DNA of 64,000 nucleotides from assembly GCA_019096065.1 (NCBI GenBank), contig JAGUCH010000003.1, positions 1,426,001 through 1,490,000 of the forward strand, read 5' to 3'. Below the pieces are notes generated by a model, which was not told the origin of the DNA, did not search any database, and saw only the letters and a list, made by a program, of their open reading frames with translations. Made by a program: the position numbers and the translations under genes. The stretch comes from Paracyclopina nana. Taxonomy: Eukaryota > Arthropoda > Copepoda > Cyclopoida > Cyclopettidae. Positions 48,045 through 59,400 of this stretch are shown one piece after another (within the stretch, counting starts at the first letter, position 1; each line of letters begins with the position of its first letter).

Positions 48045-48372
48045 TTGGTGGTAGAAAATAACTTTGCCAAGCCTAGATGCATAAATGATAGCCCAATGCC
48101 ATTATTTAGAGTAGAAAAGCCTTTGTTTTCCTCAGTCACACTGATAATACTCCCATGAGAGTATGTCGATTGTCTTGGCACTCTGGCTCGCCTTTGGATA
48201 CTTTGACCTTAGCATCCTCTGATCCATGAGCCTTGTTCAAATCACATCAATGGTGCTAGACACCAAACAAGTACAAATGCCAGCAATCGAGCTTGAGAGC
48301 AAGTGATTCCAAGCTGACTCCCATGACAGGAGATCATCGATTCACATGAACAGCTAGAGCATGTCGTATCAC
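48045..48372 (-). pseudogene. Decayed partial copy of the mitochondrial carrier gene
   Basis: This roughly 330-bp stretch aligns in the same orientation with 48665-48990, the C-terminal coding part of the adjacent carrier exon. Matching blocks include AGCATCCTCTGATCCATGAG, ACACCAA(A/G)CAAG(T/C)ACAAA, GAGCTTGAGAGCAAGTG and TGACAGGAGATCAT, with many substitutions and small indels between them. The first ~70 bases are more diverged and only roughly alignable. The reading frame is broken, so it is not functional. The parent stop at 48627 and the true 3' UTR lie between the copies, so this is a partial tandem duplication downstream of the gene. Confidence 0.8.
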
Positions 48373-48626
48373 GTTGAAGAAACGAGACACCAAACACAAA
48401 TCAAGCACAATATTAAAATTGTTTTCAATCTGACAAATAATGGTCAAGATCATAAGGTCAATGAGGACAAGCTTTGAGAACTGAGATGCCACCGTCACTT
48501 ACATACATTATTCATGCATGGCGAAACTCATAAAATGTGGGCTTATTCATATTACTGGGTAAGCAATGCAGGTTAAGTCTGCTTGTGGAAGCTTTGAAAA
48601 TATGATTTACAATCGGTTAGAGAATT

Positions 48627-50076
48627 CTAACAAGCACTGTAGGTCTGTTTCAGCTGTTCGTACACTAGGAAGAAAATGATATTCCAAGGTCCCATTCGCA
48701 TGAACGAAGGCACAAAGCCACGATAGAGTGCAGAAAAGCCCTCGTTTCGCACTGTGGCAACAGCACACTCCCATGAGGACTTGTAAATTGTCGGAGCACT
48801 GAGTTTCGCCTTTGGCAACTCTGACCTGAGCATCCTCTGATCCATGAGCCTTGTTCGTATCACATCGATGGGGCTGGACACCAAGCAAGCACAAACGCCA
48901 GCAATTGAGCTTGAGAGCAAGTGGTTCCAAGCTGACTCCCCTGACAGGAGATCATTGCTCAACATGAACAGCTTGATCATGTCGTACACTGGAAGCTGAA
49001 CTCCGGACACGACAGCTGCCCTCTGCGCAGTTGGGCCAACGCCCCTCCACAGCCCTGACGCCCCCTCGCGAACGTAGATGTCGAGGAAGCAGTTGTACAT
49101 GCTGACTTTCTTCACCTTTTTGGGCGAGACAACAGGCGCAGACCCACTTTGCAGCCTGACCTTGAGCACATCTGTGGGGTTGGCAATGGAGGCTGACACT
49201 GACCCAGACAAAATGGCAATCGAGACATTTTTGAAGGCCGATTCCTCCCCTCCAACAAAGTCCTTCAGGGAGTAGTAAAGGCCGTATTTGATCGTACCAT
49301 ATACGGCCTGTCTCAGCAAGGCAGGAGCTAGTCCTTTGTAGAGCACTGTGTAACCCTCTTCAGCAATCAAAGTCCGCCAACAATGCAGCATTCCACGATA
49401 TGGCGTATTGGAATGGCGAAAATCTTTAGTTTGGCCTGCAATCAGAGATGATGGATGAAGAAGCAGACTAATTTCGTATAAAGGCAAACAGAAACCACCA
49501 CGGGAGTTGAGGATGCGGAAAATAGGCACGACTAACTAGCAAAGTTATGAATGTACTACTACAACAATAGAGCGAGGCAATTGAATGTCGACTAGGTTGG
49601 CCTTTTCTGTCTAAGACTTCATTATGAAACCAGAGCTTCGCATTATTCCGCTACTTTGAACACTTTATCAACATAACATGTTGTAAGATAATCTTGCTCA
49701 TCAAAGAGGCTTCCATTGTAATCTGGCAAAATCCGACTTGCATTAAAATTAACCCCCTGCAAAATTTCCCAAATTCCAATCAAAATATTTTGCCAAGCTT
49801 TTGTGGAATGACGTGCGTGCTGTGATTTTCAGCGTCAAAAGAACAAAACGCGGGCAATTAGTGTCTATTGATAAAAAACTGACTTAGTGCGTATGAACAG
49901 CCCAAAATATGTATTTTACCTTGCAATTGGAGCCTCGTCTTGGCAGTGTCAATGGGAAAAGTGGCAGCCTCAGCCACACAGCTGGCTATGCCACCGAAGA
50001 AGAATGGCTTGAGGTCAGGATTTGGGCCATTCGGCTCACTATTGAGGTCAATGGAGGTCATCACCTCCAGGTGCAC
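48627..50076 (-). CDS. Mitochondrial carrier, UCP5/KMCP1 (SLC25A14/SLC25A30) type
   Basis: Two exons, 49920-50076 and 48627-49435, encode 321 residues of an inner-membrane solute carrier. All three carrier repeats are present, with signatures [14 protein letters not shown] (exon 1), [13 protein letters not shown] and [13 protein letters not shown] (exon 2). The blocks [20 protein letters not shown] and [14 protein letters not shown] are characteristic of the brain/kidney uncoupling-type carriers (SLC25A14/30), which are associated with proton leak and transport of small inorganic anions; function here is by homology. The intron (49436-49919) is GT-AG, phase 1, at the junction QLQ-G-QTKD. The start at 50076 is the most upstream ATG; an in-frame Met five residues later is an alternative. 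A decayed copy of its 3' end lies downstream. The HERC2 gene is next on the same strand, upstream. Confidence 0.93.
49436..49919 (-). other. Carrier gene intron
   Basis: 484 nt, GT-AG. The open frame that extends carrier exon 2 upstream to 49529 is intronic read-through, because it lacks the carrier motif supplied by exon 1. Confidence 0.8.
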
Positions 50077-50960
50077 TTTTAGAGCCTAGGATTTTTCTGT
50101 CATGCTCGCGTCTTCTCATGGGCCTTTTTCACCTAAATCAGCTGATTTAGTTGCGCTCTTGGCCGGGCTAGAAAGCCATTTTGTTGAATCTTACCTTCTT
50201 ATCCAGCTTTTCCTAGTTGGCCTTTCTCCCCACACAAATGGATCTGGAAGTATAATGAAGCGTGGTTAGGCATTTTAGACGACAAGACTTCAGAAAGCAT
50301 GATATATATATTTATTCACATATGCTACAAACAGCATGTCTTGGCTTCTTGCCAATGTTTTGACTGAGGCAAATTGGCTTTCCATTGCATAGCAACAGGA
50401 AAAGGGGGAATTGATTTCGAGCAAGTAGCAATTAAGGGCCAATTTGTGGCAAGATATGAAAGGCCTAAAATTAGCTAGAAAAAAAATCAAGAGGAATTCT
50501 CAAGTTAACTCAGCAGTTTATCCGTTTCCATTGCAGTAAAAGAAACTATTTGTCATACATAATGGAATAAGCATTTACTGATGCCAAGGATGGAAAGGAA
50601 ACCATTAGGAAAGTAAATGGCTTCAAATGAATCTAGCTGAAATGTCTGTAAATAGCTTCCATGTGAGATTCTTTTGGGGGATGTGTAATCAACGTATTAA
50701 TCAAGATGTACTTCCTACATGATAAACAGAAAGCTAAATCATGTATGTATAGTGGATCTAGCCAATTTGCTGTGCAGCATCTCGCAAAACACGCGAGATT
50801 TCCATCCAGCATTGGCAGCATTATGAAATAATAATAAGAAACAACTCACCTTGGGCCTGATGAAACGATTGAAAAAGATACACTCTGCTCTCCCGATTTG
50901 TAGTATAGTTAACAAAGTTGATGTATTTTGCATAAATATCACAGAAGAAGAAGAAACCTC
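50077..50960. other. Spacer between the carrier 5' end and the HERC2 3' end
   Basis: Both genes are on the minus strand, so this holds the carrier promoter and the HERC2 3' UTR. A possible HERC2 poly(A) signal (TTTATT on the plus strand) lies at 50311-50316. No other gene is visible. Confidence 0.5.
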
Positions 50961-53494
50961 TCAAATGAGGTCAGCAAATCCAATGCTTGAGATTTCAGCT
51001 TGGGGATCTTCATCCTCGACAACTGACTCGACATCAGAGCTGTCACCTGTGGCTGTGGCATTGGGGTGACTTTCGTCAGCAGGAAGCGCAACCCTGGCGT
51101 AGTCATCCGTATCTGAATGAGGAAGAGGATCATTTTATTTAGGGCACCCAAAATGAAACACGTGGTCATTCGCAGGAAAACAACAATGACGCCACTAAAC
51201 ATCTTATTTCGGAACTCCCCTCTAATCCACTTAAAAAGGAGACCAAATCGCTTAGCTCATATACTAGTACATTGCTTTTTTTCTTGCGCAAATACCAGAA
51301 ATAACCACCAATCAGTCGGAAAAATCTACCGCTCACTTCTTCAGAAAGTCAGAGCTAGCTGTCAATGCAGCTTTAGCTAATTAACCGAATTACTAGACTT
51401 CCCCAAAATTAACAAGTGCGCACTAAGAATGAATCCAATGGCAAAATAAAAAAGGTTTTTCTATTTACCTATGGACTTGCAGAAATGTATTGCGTAGGTG
51501 AGCTTCTCACGCAAAACTCTCTTGCACGAGTATCTGGGCATCTTGAGCAAAAAGAAGCATGTGTAGCTTTCGGGCAGGAAATCGTCAGGAGGATTGTACT
51601 TGTCCATAATCTGAAGAAGGAAATAATCCAGGAATAATGCATCTCGGTCACTCGTATGGTATAAAGTTACGTACCTGGAGGACAAAGTCTCGTCCTCTGA
51701 AGTCAGCAATGGATCTTGGCAGCCTCGTTCTGCCCCACACAAATCTGAGGAAAAGCGACCTCTCTGTATTGCTATAGTCCTCCATAACCTCCCAAAACCA
51801 GATGACCAATGGCGAGTTGGCCTCAACGCCTTTGTAAGTGGCCACGGATTTGAGCAATTGTAAGGGAATTTCTGGGCTGCCACAGACCATGGTCTCCAAT
51901 TCGAAGCCGGTGAAAAGAGACAACAAAGGCACTGGCACCACTCTTGCCATGCCCTCCCTGACAGCTGAGGCTGCGAGATCAAACTCGTGCAGGCGAAACT
52001 GCGTAGCAAGTTGGACATATTCATGTCTATTTTCAGCTGTCACTCGCGAATACCTGAAAGTTTAACAGGGAAGTTTTTGCAATAATGTCATTGTCAGAGG
52101 GGGAAAGTAAAACGAAGAAGATGACTTGACAAAGGAAAGCTCAACTTTTAATATATACCGAAAAACTCTATTTTGGATGAGATCAAAGGTAGCTTGTAAG
52201 TTATGCAAAAATGAGGACCTCGTCAAAAATGACAGTGTACAAAATTGCCAGCCTAGAGCAACCCTGAAGCTTTAAAAGCAATAGTGTAGGATGTTCTAGA
52301 TACAACTATGCTTAAAATATGCTAGGATTTTCATAGGTTTCGTGCTTGCCAACAGATTACGAGATCAGCAATTAATTAGCAATTCAAAGAAAAGCTGGGG
52401 CTCGCTTAACATCAAAATCGGAACTTGATCAAGTCAAGCAAGGGCTTAGAGGATTGCATGAAGAAAAGCTTTCCACAAGGCTTATTAATCCGCTTCATAC
52501 TACCTCGCTGAAAGCTGGACTTCGTGGCCGGCCGCACTTGGTGTTGAAAACGACATATCCATGGCTGCGAATGCCTTGGGGTCAGGATCCATGTTGCGAA
52601 TGCAAAGGAGTCCAGGCATGTAGTCCTTGTCAACCTCTGAGATGTCGGACATGGTTAGGGTGGAGCCAGCCAAGAGCTTCCACATGGGCTCAGCCAAGTT
52701 GAGGCTGAGTGGTGACCCCGTCCTGATGGCAATGCCCATGACCAAGCCCAAAAATCGAAACATTCCCAAGTGAGCCTGGAAAGAAAAATACGAGTCAGAT
52801 TGGGTAAGCGAGCAATAAAGGAAAGCTCGATTTTGTGTATGTCGGATAATCCGCAATTTTCTTAATTTTCTCAATGCTTGAAGAACAACCGATATTTTAC
52901 TAGGAAAATAGCAACAATTTGCGTCACAGCCAATATTGTATTTTTCCGTGTCAGCACGACACACACCGATGATTATATATCTTTATATACCTGAGAGGTG
53001 AGCGTGGGGTTGAAAAGGTAGCAATCGCGGCTGGTGCCCGATTCGTCTCGCCCGTTGGGCGTATTGATGAGCAAATTTAGCATGGTTCCATTGTTGACTT
53101 GCAATTCATCGCACATTTCGGCAACACTTTCACTATATCCACCCCCGCAGTCGTCCACGCTTTCGCCCACGAATTTCACTTTCCACACTCGGTGAGGAAG
53201 CAGGAGTGCCTCAGATCCGAGCAAATGCATTTTTGACACCATCTGCAGAAAAACAGGCTTACACCCTGCCACAGTTGTCATGGGTGCATTCGGCTGACTT
53301 TTGCCACTTTGCTTCTTCACTGAAATTCGGTTAAGCTCGATGACTGGGCCATGCTGCCTATCTCGAACCATGGTGGCTTGGACAACTTTGCGGAAGGCAC
53401 TCTCTTTGGCTGATGTCACCAAAAGGGTCCTTAATTTGTCGATACCCATGGTCTCAGCACTGCATTTGCCATGTGAATCGAGTTCGGCCAGACC
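50961..53494 (-). other. HERC2: HERC2: HECT catalytic domain and acidic tail
   Basis: Five exons (52991-53494, 52504-52775, 51675-52053, 51469-51610, 50961-51112). Landmarks are [72 protein letters not shown] and [14 protein letters not shown]. The ubiquitin-accepting Cys is in SYTCFF (residue 1980 of the visible protein, codon near 51557-51559). The last exon ends in an acidic tail ([17 protein letters not shown]) and a TGA stop at 50961-50963. All key HECT residues I can check are present, so the enzyme looks active. Confidence 0.93.
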
Positions 53495-56400
53495 CTGCAA
53501 GACAATCAAGTTTAGTAATAGTACGCAAGAAGAACATGATTAGGCCATTACGTGCAGCTAGAGCTTATTAAGGAAATTGCTGGATTATGAGAAAGCTTCG
53601 TTGATATGAAGGCAGCTCTTGTAAAAAGATGATTACGCCAACATTGCCTCAAACTCGTGTTAAAAAACCAACAAAAATACTATATTGAATTGGGAGTGCT
53701 ACAACATTGTTGATCTGATTGTGATGCTGAAGAGCCCTTTTTTTAGAGTAACGTTGTGTCTGTGTTTAGGTGAAAGTATTAAAAACGACCCACTTATCCT
53801 TCTAGCATATAATTAAATCAAGAAGAAGCTAATTGGGTTACTTATCTAAGGAGTTAGGCTGTTAGGCTGTACATTAGCATCCCAACTAGGAAATTTTTTT
53901 GGATGCTAAGCAGGTTCTGGACATGCAAAGACAAGTTTTTGCCACTACATTGAAATGTTAGAAAATGCATAAAAAACGTGTACAATTTTTTGATGTGTTT
54001 TCTAACAATTTTTTTGCTGCTCGTACCCCATCTTCTGGTTTGCGGCAATTCTGCTGACATTTGTACCTGTTAGAAATCTGGCGTAAACTTGTTCATGTCA
54101 CATACATGTTTTCAACTATTTTCTATATTTTTCATGAACAAGTTTACAACAGGAAATCTGCGACATTTTATGTGGATGATTGCAACAGATTTCTACCCAA
54201 AATCTGGAGATGATGCTAATTGTTCTGAATGCATGTTTTCTTACATGAAACCAACAGTTTTTATAAAAAACCTTTATTCAAAATGTAGTAAATCTGACGA
54301 TCACTTTCTGAGCAAGAATGATCTGGAATTTTGCCGAAATCAGCTTGGAGCCGGCCATCAGCAGACATTTTGATTATGGCAAGTTATTTTGAAAATTAAA
54401 AGGTTGTCAGTTGAACACAAGATGGTTCTTCATCATTAAAAGCCTTCCAAGGCAAAGGAAGACCCTCCTGGGCTGAAGAACACAAGCAAATACCCTTGAT
54501 GGAGATAATTTTCTTGGGAGAGTGCAAAGGTAAAGCATAACAAAATTATAAAGGGAAGAAGTCAAGTTACAAAATGCTTAATTTTTAAGGTTTTGGCACA
54601 GGAAAACCCTGATTTTGGATGACAAATTCCCCAATTCCCCACAACTTGCATCATCACAAAGCATGGACATCTACTAAGATCCCCACAAGCCAAAACCTTG
54701 ACAAGACCTGAATTGGCAAAAACGAGAGCAAAACAAATCATTATGTTTAAATATTATTAGAATATACATATTTCCTGTAATGTGAGGCTGTAAGAGGCCA
54801 ATGAGGCTGCAACGGGCAGCAAGGCCTAAATTCGCGACATTTTTCAAGCTCTATTCAAAGACAAGTTTTCAACATGCAAAAAAAAAATAGCATCACTATC
54901 TTATCAAGCTTTCGAGTAATGCTGTTGAAAACATAACAGAATGTAATTGTAGATGGGCCGCAGTGGTTTCACCGAATGGAGAAGCAACATTTTTGCTGAC
55001 ATGAGTGGGTAAAGTTCTCGCGATAACAATGTATTTAAAGTCAGTCTTCCTGAAGCTTGCATCTCCAGATTGGCTAACATGAATGTACCAGTATAGAAGA
55101 TGTTTGTTAAGATTTTGTGGATAAATCAGCTCGATATTCTGAACATGTCAGCTTCATTCTGACCCTTAATTTTCCTAGTTGGGATCTTACCTGAAATCCC
55201 AGGGGAAACATCGCGATTCCTGGACAGAAGATGTCTGAAAAATGATGGAGGAGCACCAGTCGGTTACGTAGCATCGTTGGTGAAAGCTCCCTCAAAAGAT
55301 CATACTCCAACGGAACCTGCAAAACATAGATTGAAACCACCCACTCGTGCAATAAAGAATAAGTTGAAGGCTTTCTGACACGCCGTATTGGCAGCTAGGT
55401 AAATAACATCATCTAGCTTGCAGTCATTTCTGAGCTAACTTGAGCCTTGGGGAATACTAGATTTAATCTCGACTTGGAAGCACAATGGAATGAATCAGTC
55501 TACTTCACTTAAAAAATACACTAATGAAAAGCATGTTGCTCAGAAAGAGCGAATTCTTCAGTTTTTCACATAAAATTCCATCGGAGCGAGAAGCATGGAA
55601 TTCCATCATAACAGTGTATATCAAAGGGGATATTAATACTCACTTTCAATGGAAGTTTGCTTGTTGCCACCGGCTTGTTGGTCGACCAAGCTAATGTGTG
55701 CGCAGACCCACACGCCACTCGGTTGATTTTCTTGCCTTGCAAGGCCGCAACGAGCCTTGGCCTCTGGATGGCATTCGTGCTACCGTCTCCTAATTGGCCT
55801 TCATCGTTGTCTCCCCAAGTGTACACTTCGCCTTGATCCGTGCAAGCCACACAATGGAGCGATCCAGTCGCAATTGAGATGACCTTTTTGCCCTGCAGGG
55901 CCGCGACCTTTTTTGGCCGTCGAACATGGTCGTCATTGCCATGGCCGAGTCGGTGGTAGTCACCCTTGCCCCACGTAAAAACTGAGCCAGACCTCGTCAA
56001 GGCCACGGAGAACTGAGATCCACATTCCACCTTAATAGCTCCTGGCAAAAAAAAGAAGGAAAAGAAGGCGATGATGGGCTTTTCGAGCAAGAATTCGTCA
56101 GCAATACCGAGGCCAGCCAACGAGTCGACCTTCATGGGGATTTTGCAGCCGTCTGAGCCTCCGCGACCAAGTTTTCCATAATCTCCATCCCCCCAAGACC
56201 ACACGTTGTCGTCATCCGTGATGCACAAGGTTTGAGCATCTCCACTACCTTTAGCAGAAAATGTCAAGTATCAGCAGCAATAAGCACAAAATTAAAACGC
56301 CTATATGGTCTAACCAAAATAGCTACATAGCTTACGTCGAGGGCAACATTTTCATTAACGTTCTATGAAGAAAGTCTGTTGCATAGAATATAACATTAAA

Positions 56401-59400
56401 AATGCAGACAAAGGCCAATTAGTATGCAAAAGAAAGTAAACGTTACGAGACCTTTGTCAACCACTATCAAGGTTATATAACGAATGAATGAAATTACCAC
56501 AGGCCACATCCACGACGCGATAGCCAAGCAAGGCCTCGACCAGCTTGGGCTTGGTCTGGTCGTCCGAGTCCCCATGGGCCAGCCTCCCATAACGGCCTTT
56601 TCCCCACGTGTAAAGCTCGCCTGAAAGAGACACGGCCAAAGCTTGCTTGTGGGAAATCAGATAAGAAGAGCTTTCAATTATGTCCAGACCTGTTGCTGTT
56701 ATTGCAGCAGAATGTGCTCCCCCGCAGGCAATGTAGCAAATGTCTTTGCCCCTTAAGGCCTCAATAACGCGAGGCCGATCGCACGAGGTCTTGTTGCCAT
56801 GTCCGAGTTTCCCATCATCGCCCTCGCCCCAGCTGTACACTTCTCCATCCACAGACAAAGCCAAGCAGTGCTTTCCACCAGAGTTGACGGCCACCTGCAT
56901 GATCAATCAATTAGGCCAAATATGGAAAACGCTACAATTGAGCCAATCCTCATTACCGTTTTGATGGCCACGTGTTGAATGGACTCGAGGAGCATGGGCT
57001 GGCACACAGAATCGGAGCCTCCGATGCCAAGTCGGCCTCCAGCTCCATAACCTGGAACATTAAATGTACTAGGTAGCAGGATCGAGTTCGTACTAGTCGA
57101 GGGCTCACATGAGCATGCACGACTCGACACACGAGAAGCTTTTCAAGCCAAATTCAAAAAGAGCCTTAAAAAAATTACCTGTTGCGTAAACTTTTCCATC
57201 TGCAGTGATGGCAAACAACGTCTGCTCGCCGCCCACAAGTTGAACTGGCCTCAAGGCTGACAAGGCCTCGCAAGGTGTGGAAATCTTGACTTTGGCCCCA
57301 TCCACTCCTCCTAGTTGACCTCGGTGATTGTGACCCCAGCCGTAGATGACTCCGGCGCCGCCCCAAGACAAGGTCCAATCCTCGGGGATCCGGTGAAGCC
57401 ACATCAGGAGCTGCCTGTCGTGATCAGGGCCGAAGATGCTATGGTTTTCGTGGTCAAGGCTGAAACTTTCGTCCTCAGATGACATTTCGATGATCTTCTT
57501 CCGGACCTCCACGCAAAAAGAGGCTGGGAGTGTGATGCGCTTAATCAGAGCATTGGCCACTCGAGCTGCCATACAATATCTGCGAAACCAGGCCCACTTG
57601 TAAGTTTCTGAACAGCAAGGCAAAGAGTCTAATCCGAGGTGGCAGGCTAAGGCGACGAGCTCCTTGAAAAAGGACGAATGCAACAAATGCTTCCCTCCTC
57701 TCACCACAGGATCCTCGTACTCGTATTGGCGTTGCAGCATTTCGGGCAGACCTACAAAAAATGAATCATCAATGCTTAATCACGGTTTTTTTAAGAATGG
57801 CAAGTACAATGCTTTGTTCTGAAAGCAGCCTCGAACAGGCTTTATTCACTGATCTCAATCAGGAATTGTACTCGTTTTGTATCGTTGAAGAAAGTTAATT
57901 GAAGCTACGCCAAAAAGGACAATTAGAAAGTTTGTCCACGAGAAGGCCTAATATTATCCATCAACGTATAAAAAGCTAGTGCTTTAGTGACATTTTGTCA
58001 TCTTGACCTTTGCTAGAAAATAACTTCATACATTATTGCTTAGTCTCAGGTAACAAGAAAAACTATACCTCAAAGTGCGCTGTACATTTTACAGCGTACA
58101 AGCAATTTGCTCTTCTTTTATTAATATTATTTTTAGAGGCCATGTAGTAAATCAATTATTCTCCCAAAGTACCCCTCAAAGTAAGGAAAGGGCTGGCCAA
58201 ATTATTTCCTATTTCGGAGCGAGGAGGAAAATTAAGAACCCGTTACAGACTTGCTGACTCAAGACTGCAATTTCATGAAGTTGACATAGCCTGATTAGAA
58301 AAGTACTTCAAAATTCCGTACCGTAATCAAAGTGCTTTCATTTCCAGACCTTTATTTACCGAAGAATCGGCCGAAAAGGAAAAGGTCAAGAGAGAAAGAA
58401 AAAGTTCAGAAATGGTCCCCAAAAGAACAGGTCCAACAAATAATAGCTCAAATAGAGAGGTGGCCATTATGACGGGAAGGCAACATTTTGAAGTAATACG
58501 CAGCTGAATAAATATACCTTTCAGGAGTACAGACAGAGCTGTATCAGTGACAAGTGGTCGGATGGAAGCCACAGAAGTGGAGGGCTCGTTGTTGCTGCTC
58601 ACAGGTGAGACAGCCACGGGCGAAGATTGCGAGTCAGTCATGATATTGAGGCTAAGGCCATAATTAGTCGTCATCATCAGCCTCCTCAGACTTTGAAGGC
58701 TCCACATTCTCTGTGAAGCCGGCAAGGCTGAGAGCTGCGCACAAGCTGCCAAAGCAGCAGCCAGCCTCGATCCAATTTGCTTATCGGGTGAGGTGGCAAG
58801 CAAGGCATCCAGCAGCCACATGACAAGGTCCATCGAGGGCCTTGACAAAACACTTCGGTCACTTTGAGTATTGTGCGGTCCAGAGGCTGGCATCACAGGG
58901 TACACGGTGAACCTCCAGCCCCAGCCATTCACGGAGCCATCAGAGTTGAACTTCCATTTCAGCTCATCCCCATTAACTCGCAGCTCTGCAGCCCAATCTG
59001 TCCACTCTCGACCAGAGCGGATGCTGACAATTCTTCCCGTGCCATCCATAATAGTGAGAGGGTCATGTCTTCGCTCGGTGGAACTTTGCCTATCGAATTC
59101 CACCCGAAGGGCTTCCGCTCCAGGAATTCGAACACTTCCAGTCTGCATGGCATCGTCTGAAATGGAATACTTGGAAGTGATAGCCGAAAATTTTCTCTTG
59201 CGATGATGTACTGCACCATAAGATTAAGCCAAAAAAAAGGGGACATCACGCTATGTTTTTACCTGTGTAAGGGTGGCTACTTTCCTGGGTGACAGGCTGA
59301 GGAACGGATTTGATTCTCTCCGTGTCAGTTGCCACATCCTCGAGTTCAGTCACGCACAATTCAAGTAGCATGTCGCCCACAGAACAATTACTTGCTCCTA

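Noticed and set aside
49436..49529. N-terminal extension of the carrier ORF starting MPIFRIL
   Set aside because: Intronic read-through; it lacks the first carrier motif, which is supplied by the exon 49920-50076 through a matching phase-1 junction.
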